This document shows, piece after piece, positions 11,772-23,700 of a stretch of DNA of 64,000 nt (positions within the stretch are counted from its first letter, which is position 1; the number at the start of each line of letters is the position of its first letter). The position numbers were made by a program, and so were the translations under genes. This DNA is from Epinephelus fuscoguttatus (taxonomy: Eukaryota; Chordata; Actinopteri; Perciformes; Serranidae): contig NC_064757.1 of NCBI RefSeq assembly GCF_011397635.1, positions 33,021,839 through 33,085,838 of the forward strand. Reading direction: 5' to 3'. The notes under the pieces were generated by a model. The model was given only the letters and a program-made list of their open reading frames with translations. It was not told where the DNA came from and made no database searches.

Positions 11772-14700
11772 GTAAGAATACGCTTCAACACGGGCGCTCG
11801 AGCAAGTCTGGATTTGTGATAAAAACGTTGACAGAGCAGCGCGAGCTAGCGTTAGCTAGCCGAGAATTTCTTGTTTTGCAGCCCATCCTAGCTAACGCTG
11901 GCTACTGTTAGCAGCAAGGTTGCAGTGTAATTTCGTGGGGACGCATTATGGCGGACACCAAATGTGTGTCTAATCCAGCGGACCTTGCAATTGACGTTTA
12001 TGTGTCAGAAAATATACAGCAGTCAGCGCTAGTTGACCAAAACAACGCTGACATACAAGCGGAAGAAGGTAGTTAACGTTAGCTAAGTGTGCTAGCTAGC
12101 CTGCAAGCTAGCTGGTAATAGGTTATGTAGGTTAACGTTAACGAGCTGGGAGCAAGGGGGAGTGCCGAGAATAGGAAACATAGGAGAGCAGCGAATCCCA
12201 GATGGCGTTGCGGGGTCGAGGGCTTGTCTTCTCGTAAATGTTAGCTTGTTTTAGCCTCCTTCCTGGTAAAAGTTGGCCTTTAGAATTCAGTTTCGCAAGC
12301 TAACATTTAACGTTAGCAAACCAACATTCACCTCGTCCTTGTGGCCAACCTTGTTGGGCTTGAAGTTCGTTGTCGGTGTCAAGTAAACGCTAGCTAAGGT
12401 TGTCATTATATGTTTGAGCTTACCAGCCGGTAAAAAGTTGAGTTAGGTGGAGTGTAACACAGCTGTCTTGCCTGTCAGCTAACTGTTAAGCTAACAGTAG
12501 CTGGTTTATTGGTCAAATGGTTAGCCCAGCAGCGAAGGTTAGTCAGGCCCAAGCGGCCTTTAGTTTCCATGTCTCTATTGTTGTTGTCAACTTTGCTGTC
12601 AGTAGTCCTCAAGTTATTTATGTCTGACGTTTAAGTGGTTATCATTGTTAGTCGGTAACGTGTCTGCAGCAGCTAGTCGTCAGCCGCTGCACAGCAGGAT
12701 CAGGGTGGCACTCAGCTTTGCTAGCTATGAATGGGGATATGAGGGAGTTTAGACAGCCTGGTGACATACAATACACTGAGACTGCACGACTGTCCTAGTC
12801 AATCAAGAATTCCCTGAGCTTGGACATAGAGGGTCCCGTTTACCCTATATGACACACAAGGTTAAGCCTTGTACATGTAGTGCTGGACTGGATATAGTGA
12901 TGATCAGGGTGGCTTTATGAATGAGCTGGGTGTTATGGGTCTAGCTTTATTAAAAGGTGAATAGTTCAGGCACTAGTCAAGTAGTCTGCTGGTCACTCCC
13001 GAGTAAGAGGATTGCTGCAGAGGGTGGATGGTAACATACTTGTAATACATGATGCGATGCAATACCCCTGCAGTAAATGCACACCATGTGACACTTTAAA
13101 TGTCCAGTTTTGGCTGGACTGTATCCAAGAAGTGTTGTTTCTTCTCCATAGTTATTATCGTTTTTATTGTGGTGCAATCAAACAACACACACATCACATA
13201 CAGCTTACGCAATGTCCCTTCACCACCATGACACAACTGAATATACAGACCAACAAAATACAATTAGCACAGTAAAGTCCAACAAAGCAGAAACATTTGA
13301 ATATGATGCAAATAGTACATAACTACAGCACCACAAGAATTTAAGTGGGGTCACAGCCTCAATTAAACTAACATTACTGTAAACAGATGTATTATTTATT
13401 GCAGGATTACCTTATTTTTACGGTGTTATATTTTGCAGGTGTTAATGATCCATGTGCCACATGCGTAATACACTTTTTGCGAGCATGTTGATATCTTTAT
13501 GTGAAAATTTTACCATATACTGCCGTCTAATTCTTGTATACGAATGTTTTGAAGTTAACATTTTTATTTAAGTAAAATATAAAGCTTCCGTTCATTGTAA
13601 TTGAGTATAAGAATCGGCTAAGGACTGAAACATCTCAGGTAATGCTTAATAAGAACAGAGAAGACATAATAAAGTGTTTTTAGGATCTACATGTGTTGGA
13701 TAAAGTAATCCTTAAAATCTGCAATCATGAAATTTGATGAAATATCATGCTGTGTTGATCAAGTCAAATTAAGCTGACTTTGATGTATAGCATCTCACCT
13801 CTCTTTTCTCCTTTCTCTTGTCACATCTTATCCCTCTTCCCTCAGGCGTGAGCTGCGATGCATGTTTAAAAGGCAACTTCAGAGGTCGACGATACAAATG
13901 TTTAATCTGCTACGACTACGATCTGTGCGCATCGTGCTACGAGAGCGGTGCCACCACAACCAGACACACCACAGAGCATCCCATGCAGTGTATATTAACC
14001 CGAGTTGACTTTGGTAAGTAGAATAGATATTCACATCAGGCTAATGATGAGCAGAGTGTCTTCATGAGCTGTCCATCATTCAGTATTATGTTTGTTCTTG
14101 TGATTTATAACGCTTGGATTCACTTTATCTTATAATTAGCTCACGGTGAGGCAACAAAGTACAGATGTTGAACAGAGTATATGAACATTTGCGGCATTTC
14201 TATAGCTCAACTAACCCTGAACCAGACACACAGTATTTATAAATGGATTCTCATAGTGGTTTATCACCTGAATGTCAGAGTGCGTCTGAGTCAGACATTG
14301 TCGTAAGCTGAGTATCAACAATGAACTATCAAAAATAAGTATGACTTTATCTGCATCTGAAGTGAGAGGGTGTGTGTGTGTGTACGTGCATCCAGTTGCG
14401 AGACTGACAGAGTGTGCCAGAAATAAAGAGAATGGATAGCTCCATTAACAAATGACCTGAAACTCTATACTAAGGGTTTCAAAGTTTGTACAGTAATTCA
14501 CAAATAATCAAGAACTGGCAGTTCTTGTTCTGTCATAATTAGGATAAATCTCTAAATTAGTAGTCGTTGGAAACTTCCCTTGGGGTGGCTTTCATAAGCC
14601 TGCACAAGTTGAACTGTTACAGTGTATATTATCTTTGCTGCCGCTGGCTTTTCAGATGGGAAGGCTGCTCTGGTTTTGATTAAGTGGACCTTTTCTCTTG

Positions 14701-17700
14701 CTGTTGGACGACTGCTTCTGCTATTATTTCATGCATTGGTGCTGTGAAATAATATGTTGATATTCAGCGTTTCACACTTTGGAAATGCTGTTTTACAATC
14801 TGTTGGAGGAAAAAAAAAACAACTGTTGCTGAAAACACAGCAGAAGGTGCGAACTCATAAAGATTCTGCTGTTTTATGATTGTATTTTTTTTATGTGTGT
14901 ATTTTGGTGTGCCTGTTGGTTCTCCACCAAATGAATGAACTATTTTGGTGAATCTAAATTGCCTGTAGGTGTGAATGTGAGCATGAATGGTTGTCTGACT
15001 GTATTTGTCAGCCCTGTGATGGCCTGGCAACCTGTCCAGGGTGTACCCTGCTTCTCACCCAATGTCAGCTGGGATAGGCTCCAGCCACCTCTGATCCTGA
15101 ATAGATGAAACCGAAGAGAAGACTGCAGATTCACTCAGCTATTTGAAGCATTTTTGCAGCCTGCAAATGCCACACTTTTGGTTTAGTCTCTCCACTGTCG
15201 CCAAACTTGTTTCCAGCAGACACCCACAGTACCCTACCTGCCCACCACCAAATGGCAGCTAGACACAGTTAGTGACGAGCCGGTTAACAAAACAAAGTAT
15301 TAATCAATACAATAACCAGATATTTACCTTGGAAGCTGGTGGAGATGAAAACAGAGCCACCATGAAAGTCAGAATTGGACACAAACACTTACTCAAATGA
15401 ATGCTGATGGTGGTCTCTGTCTGCTGGATGTGTAAATAGGCAACTGTCAGCTAACACACTCACCATAACAACTTTATTAGGTGATAATATGTCAGTGTTG
15501 TGTTAACAGCTTGTTTTGACTGCCTCCAGGTTGATTTTTATGCGAGTGGGCCAGGGAATGTTTTAATATGAATGGTTTCCTGGTGTGTGGCAAGGCTAGA
15601 AAATTGCTGTGGTTGACTAGGAGGCATCTCTGGTCGACTACACCTGGCTGAATTTAACCTGTTTATTAATTAATCATCTCCAAATGGGCTTCGACATGAC
15701 TTCTTGTGTGGTAAAATACTTTGAAGCTTTAACTTTGTATCCATAGCTCTTAACATTGAGATTTTACACAGGAGTTTTTATTGTGTATGATTCTGTAGCA
15801 GCTGTGATACAGGTTTTGGTTCTCTGTCGGAGAAGTGCTGCAATTTTAACACCTGACAATTTCAACTAAAACATGCAACAACACTGACACTGACTATCCA
15901 TCTTGATTCCCCTCCAGACCTGTACTACGGTGGAGAAGCGTTTTCAGTGGAGCAGCCTCAGGCCTTCACATGTCCCTACTGTGGCAGGATGGGCTACACA
16001 GAGATCTCCTTGCAGGAGCACGTGGCTGCAGAGCACACAGAGACCTCCACAGAAGTTGTAAGTTGGTGCTAAAGCATCACACACAGCAATCTACAGTACG
16101 AAACTGTGACTAGATGTTTGCACAAATCTGAGGAACTGGAAACATTTACATTTGTGTTGATTTTCCCCGCATACCTCAGAATTTTTTCCCAATTGAGTAA
16201 ATTGAATCTGTCTGAGAATGTCCCTCACATTAGAGGACCCTGTAGGTTTTGAAAATATGCTGTTGTGTTTTTGTTTCCATCCTCTGCTCTTATGGGAATT
16301 TTGGGAGTTGGTTAATTGAGGTTTCATCTAATCTTGGTTGGAATAATGTCAGATGCAGAATGCTGTTGTTCAAAGAAATCGAGGATTCTATTTGTGCTCC
16401 AAATAAACAAATGGCAGATATATTCTGTCATTGCTCCGAATTAACGGGGAGAGAGGGAGGGAATAGAAAATCAATACATGGCAGCATTTTTGATAGTGTG
16501 ATGCGCTGTCACAAACAGATAATGTGTGGGAAACTTTGGCGTACATAAGCGTGTTACCAGCCAGCCAGAAAGCATAGAGAGCTCGCAGTGGCCTGTGCAA
16601 TGACGGTACAAATGGCTAATGTTATGGTACGTCATCATTTATGTGCTGAGTCTGTTTTCCATTGCACTTAGTTGCGACTTTTTTGCCATATACAATTAAA
16701 AACGTGCACGGATACACACCTATTGTCCTGCTTCACAGTGCCCCAGTCGAAGTCTAGTTCTGATGTCAGCTTCTGACTCTGCAAGTGAAACTGAACTGCA
16801 AGTGATGTCAGGTAGACTGTGCAGCTCTATTTATAGATGCTCACTGTTTTTTCTTCTGACAGCAAGAAAAGAGGTTTGCACTGCTGAGAAATAGTTTAAA
16901 GAACGTTAGCCCCATGTGCTGCAACCTTTTTAACAAGGCATGACATTTGGGTAATTATTAGTGAAGATACTGTGTTTTGTCATCCTTTCAGACGACCTCT
17001 GCTTCCTATTTATTGTTGAACCAATGTGTGAATCAACTTGAAAACGTGTTGGACAGAAGTCCAAACCATTATAACGAAGTGTGTTGGAGTGGCACATTTA
17101 AATGCTGTTATACAGATTGCAGAAATAATGTCCCAACTGATTTTGATCATGTAGCAGGTATCAACTCCTGCACAACCAAACACACTCTTTGCTGAAATAC
17201 TGCAGAATAATTTACTATAAATGAAATGTTTTCATACTTACCTTTTGTGGCATTTGATGGAATCATTATCAGTCATAACTCAGTAGGAAAGGTGTTGTCA
17301 GTGTGTTACTATTTGTGAGTAAATGACTGTCAGGGCAGCCAATTAATGTCCAATAGTGAATAACTTAGCCATTTGTCTCACGCTGCAGCAGCAAGCATAG
17401 AAAATCATAATGCAGCTCACGACCTCAAATATTGTTTTAGTTTGTCCTGTTGTACCAGCCTTTAGGGTATGTCAGTAAATCATTGTCCTTTGAATGAAAA
17501 GAGGGATGTTCGTCAAATACTTTAACTACCTGTCCTGGGTCAGCACTGGAAGTTATTTTAAATGTTTTAAATACAATAATCTAACAACATTACATGCTGT
17601 TTTTTTATGTGTTTTTATGTTAATTGTTGAAACTCTGTGTTCCTGCCATTCTTGTCCAGGTCTCCATCGTAAAAGATATCTTTGATCTCAGTGGGACAGC

Positions 17701-20700
17701 CCTGGTAAATAAAGGCTAAAAAAAAAACAGTGTCCATGATACAGCGCAGCTTGTATGTGTGTCTGTTTGGCAGCTTCCCTCAGTAAATGAAACCACCAAA
17801 TTGTCAAACATTTCAAATCAGTCTGTACCTTCAACTTCACGTCATCTGTTTGAGTTTTGCCACGCTCAACACAGAGCCGGAGCTGTCCTCAGATTGCACC
17901 TCTTCGTGTTCAAATACAGGATTTGTTCAATAGATGTTTGCCGATCTGTTTGTTTAAGAGGACCCAGCACCAACTGGCGAATGCTGAATGTGCAGTGAAG
18001 TGTGCTGCTATTAACGTGTACACTCTCTCTTCCTGTCCTCTAGATCTGCCCCATATGTGCAGCGCTGCCAGGTGGCGACCCGAATCATGTGACAGATGAC
18101 TTTGCTGCTCATCTCACACTTGAACACAGAGCACCCAGAGACTTGATATCCTTTTCAAGCGGTAGCGTCCCTCTCCACGAACATCACCATAACCTGGCTC
18201 ATATATTGACTGCATAAAAACAAGCTGAATTTTTGTTTTAGTCAGTTGTGTGAAGAAAAGCAGATATTTCAAGCTTTGTGTGTGGAAACTATTCAGATAT
18301 TTAAATGCAAATGCACTTTGTGCCATCCAGATTGCTTTGTCATTTTAAAGATTAGCGCACCAGGGAGGCGTTTGTTCACTGGAACTGACATTTGTTGACA
18401 TTTTGGTAATAACATTAAAGCCCCCTGTGGTATTTTCCCCAGTCACGGTGGTGGGTGAACATAAGAAAGAGGCCAAATATCAGAATATGGGCAGTAATGA
18501 TTTCTTGGCTGTTGTAGTGTTCTTAACAGAATTGTGCGTCTCATGCCATTGGGACAAGCTTAAGTTCACTCAGATTGATCTGTTTGTTGCACGCTGTTTG
18601 CCACTGGTTTGATGCATAGAGGAGGAAAGTGGAGGCCAAGTGGGCTCATCTGTATGTTTCCTTTAAACTTGCTTGTGTGGCCTTGTCCTTATTTTCCTCC
18701 TTTAAGAGCAGCTCTTCAGGAAAAAAAACATGAGCTCACAATAACACACACTGTGGCAGTTAAAGTGCATTATGAGATGTGTTGTTGAGTGTTGCCAGAC
18801 AGCAGATCAAATGCAGCTCAGTGTTCCTTTCATATTTTTGTTTTGGGGTTATTCACAAGATGTGAGAGGGATCCCTGCCCGACGTTTGTAGTTTTGATGG
18901 TTTGTAGAGCTGTACCAGTCCAACCTGGATTAATATAGACTGGCATATGGGAGTAAGTGGATCAGATATTGGCTGTGATGTTACTAATCCACATTACACA
19001 CTTCATACAGTTTCTTTGCCATCATATTTTCACTATTAGGTGTAGTCATTCAGCCACACAGGCTTTTAGTGCCACAGTGTTTTCAGTTCATGAAATTCTG
19101 TGTGTGAGGAAGCATATATTAACATACAGTGTACAGTATATTAACATGTTTCCCCTCCATTGTTGTCACTGTTCAGCACTTGATGTGACAGTTGGTCTTT
19201 GTGGTAGGCTATTTGTCCTGCCCCTCTCTCACTGTCAGTGTGTTACATGCACAGTTAAGTCGAACTCCTGTTAAAGCTCGACTTTAACTGGATTACTGTC
19301 TTTGTTGTACTATACAAACACAGTAGGGGTTTTGATTATTGACCGAAGTATGTCCAACTATTGGACATAGTATTGGACTTTTATCCAGTCGACTGATTAT
19401 GTCACAGACCAAACAATCGACAAACAAGTTAGCTACGGTTAGCTTGCAGCAAACTGGTACCGTGGTTGACAACATTACAGCTCTGTACATTTCGTTCATC
19501 CAAACATTTGCGGCTCTGGATGTAGATTTTGCCATGCTGTTACCAGCTTCTTCTTCTGTTACGCATTTAATGCCTGAGACTTCCGGGTCAAAGCCCGGGG
19601 CAGACACTGTGGAGGATGTGTCGAGTGCCGTGTCACACTGCAGGTATAAGTAGCATAGTGTAACTACATGGTGCTCTCATTGTGAAGAATTCATGAGAAT
19701 ATACAGGCCAGGAGTCGAGGCGGAGCTGTTGCTGCAGCTGTGCTTGCTGCAGTCTTCCACATGTTGTTTTTTTTCGTGCTGGTAGAAGGTCCTCTTCTTC
19801 CTTTGGCATTTAGTGCCAGACTAGAACACTTGCAGGCATATATGTTGCCCCATCAAGTTGGAAAAGATTGCATCCCAAATGCCTACTGACTGGAGAAAAA
19901 TGAGTACCATCACGTTTTCAGAATTTTGGCATCGACTTGGTCCCAAAGTATCCATTCTACTGACATCCCAAGTGCATAATTATGGTTTGCATGGTTTTAT
20001 CACCTGTTTTACTGGCATGTTACAGGCACAGCAGTGACGCATTTCTGCCAACTGCAGAAGGCACTAATAGTTAGGAGCACAAAAATAGTGTGTTCTCGAA
20101 TTGTCTTGTCTTGTCTGCTACTTAATTACTTTGGAATCGTATCTGAACTTGAGGCTCTGCTTAAGTATGTTAGTCATTGATATTGTATTCCAGAAAGGCA
20201 TACTCATCCCTTTCATTGCTTTTGAGGTTAAAAATGCAGTTCATAGAGGAATAAGCCTCCATGTATGAGCTGGCTTACTCTGTACACGTTGTTCAGGAGA
20301 GCCATAGAAAAGAGTGCTCTTCAAGGATTTGTTATTTATCAAACTGTGTAAAGGGTTAAAATGGTAGCATCTGTGTTTGCCTGTCAGGAACCAGCTGAAA
20401 CACTCCATGCGAGTTGCACTCAGAGGCTCAGAGGACTGATGATGCAGTCTGGCAGTCTATTTATAAAGTACTTTGAATAAGTGCTGTTGACAAAACAAAG
20501 GATGCAAAAATGTAGTTAAATGACACAGACAGAACAAATGCATCCTCAGCTTCACTGAAGAGGACCATAGCTTTTGTTTGTGGGTGTTACCCAGTGTGGT
20601 GTCTTGCGTTCATTGTCACATGAGAGCATCATACAAATGTTGGCAGATAGCAGCTGAATCAAAAGACCTGAGTGTAGAGAGGTTTTAGAAGAGTGGCAGT

Positions 20701-23700
20701 GACTGTTTCTGTGCTGAAACTACAAACTGATTTATAAATGTGTTGATCAACAGAGAATTAATTGTTGACAGTGTTGATTTTACAAGCAGTAACTTCAAAT
20801 ATCTGCCAGTTCCACCTTCTTAAATGTGGAAACACAACCATTTTTGCCTATGCTTCCAGTTTTAAAGGGTTTAAAGTAAAGAAAAAATTTCCTATACACA
20901 CAAAAGACTTATTTCTCTCAAATTTTGATCCCAAATTTGTTAGTGAGCACTTCTTTTCAACAATCCATCCACCTGACAGGTGTGGCATATCAAGATGCTG
21001 ATTTAAGAGCATCATTACTACACAGGCGTGCCTTTGGCTGGTCACAGTAAAAGGGCACTCTAACATTTATTCAGCACTCTGAAATATGGATTTCACATAA
21101 CTAGTGCTACAGATATGCATTTTTAAGGTCACACTGGATTCATCCGTGAAGAGAACACTTCCCCATAGTGCCAGATACAATCTGAGATGAGCAGTTGCCC
21201 ATTCAAGTTGATTACAATGACAGTGTGACGCTGGATAGGACGATTCCCTGAGATGGTTTGTGCAGATATTCTTCAGTTGTGCATGCTGTTAGGTCTGGGT
21301 GGCTGATGTCAGACGACCTTGCAGGTGAATAGACTTGATGTGGTGCTCCTGAGCTGGTGTGATTACATGTGATTCGTGGTTGTGTTGCTGGTTGGATGTA
21401 CTGCCATATTCACAGAAAAGAAAATGGAGATGGTAGTGAAATGAATGTTCAGTTCATGCTGCAGTCAACATGCTGACGGCACACTCGATCAAGACTGCTG
21501 TTTAATCAGCATCTTGATATGCCACATCTTGTAATTGGATGGATTATCTAGGAGAAAAGAGAAGCGCTCACTAACACTGATTTTAACAAATTCGTGAGCC
21601 AAATTTGAGAGAAATAAGTCTTCTGTGTGCATAAAAAAGTTTTAGATTTTTGTTTCAACTTGTGAAAAATGGGAGCAAAAACAAAAGTGTTGCGTTAATA
21701 TTTTTGTTCAGTGTATATCTTTGGGCTTTGGACTGTTGGTTGAACAAAACAAGCAAATTCAAGGTAATCAGCTTTTGCTCTGGGAGTTCATGATAGGGCA
21801 GATTTTTTTGACATTTATAAGCATCAAAGTCTAATGAAAAAAATGTCAAATTTGGAAACTGTAATGAGCTGTAGCACTATGTTCTTGATATGTTCCTTAA
21901 TGGCAAGCTTCACGATGAGTCCAGTGGGGTGCGGCACGTGAGGAGGATGTTTCACCCTGGACGTGGGCTGGGGGGTCCACGAGCCCGCAGGTCTAACATG
22001 CACTTCACCAGCAGCACCACAGGGGGGCTCTCCACCAGCCAGAGCTCCTCACAGAGCTCCAACTACAGCAGAGAGGCCATGGACCCCATAGCAGGTCAGT
22101 CACACAACACACGCATACACACACGGAGGAGAAGTCATGGTGACATGATACGCCCATGCTGTCATGTATGATACAGGCTCCCTCTGAGGCTCACAGCTGC
22201 AGAACAAGAAGCTGTGGAGCCTGATGTGTGCCAGACGACAGCAAACAACCTATATACTTGACATCAGCACAGTGAGGCAGAAGACAAATTCAGTATCTCC
22301 CAGCTACAACTGCAGGAGGTCTGACACACAAAACACTGGTGCTCAGTGCTAAACTGAGCGTGTGGCATTTTATCGTATCATTTAATGAGTTGTCTCGATA
22401 TAAATTGTTTCTCACACATGCATATAAATTAGCTGCAGTAGCGAAGATGTTATACATGCCTCGTCTTGAAAGAAGTGTGGATAACACAGTAATGTGTGGG
22501 CAGAGTTGTTGCTGTGGCAATTCCTTGTTTATTCTGTTCCCAATTTTAATCCGGTTCATTGCTTGGCATTCGCCATGTCAGCTCCAGCTGTGCCATAATG
22601 AGGGTCTCTGTTCAGTCCGCCTCACAAACAGCCTCCTCACTAATGACCCGCTATACCTGCTGGGCCGTTGACCCAACTGGTCCAGTTATAGCCCAACAGC
22701 CCCACTGCTGAGTGGGTGTAACACAGTGAACATGTGAGTAACAGTGCTTTACTTTTGATTATGGATCAGAGGCGGCACAGCAGTCCCACTAGATTCTTGT
22801 TCAGCGACATTATAGCTCATAAACACTAGTTTTAAGGGATAAACTATGTGTCCAATTTGACTTATTTTTACGTCCAGTTAAACTAACACATTTTTAAAAA
22901 GGTCTTCCACTGTTGCAGCTTTACATTCGGAGTATTTAACTAGTGAAACATAAGTTAATATTCATTATGAGGGAGTAACAGGAAATGCAGTGTGCTACCG
23001 TTCAAAAATACATCTACAAAACAAGACATTAGTCATTCTCAGCATTTTTTGGCAGCTGATCAGTTGGAAATATTGCAGGGAGTAGTGGAACAGTCAGGAG
23101 CAGCTACAGTGAGCTGTTAGATGAAGAGCTGCAGGCGACAGGCTGCACACCTCCAACTTAGCGATTTACCCAACTCCTTTCACTCTGCCCTGCAGTCAGC
23201 AGACTCATGCCGTGTGCGGTGTAAAATCAGATCACGGTTGCTCACAGACTGATGGAAACAAGCCAGTTATTGTTTGACTTCTTTATTAAAACCACAACAG
23301 TTTGTTTCACTGCCCCCAGAACTCTGTAACCTGAAGTATTAAATTATATTAACACCAGAAAGTGCAGGTATTGCCAAAAAAACTGACTGAAATCTTTGAA
23401 AATGCCACTTGAAAGATTGTTGTGTTTTAATGAGAGCCAACTGTTGGGTGAACTGGCTTTCTGAATAGACTGAGCAGGATTGAATTGACAAAGTCTTTCC
23501 TCCTTGTTGTAATCACCATTTCTGACATTAAGCCCTTGTTTTCTTCATCTCATTCCTCCAGAGCTTCTGTCCCAGTTGTCAGGGGTGCGGCGTTCGGCGG
23601 GCGGCCAGCTCAGCTCGGGCCCCTCGGCCTCCCAGCTCCAACAGCTTCAGATGCAACTCCAGTTGGAGCGCCAGCAGGCCCAGGCAGCACGTCAGCAGTT

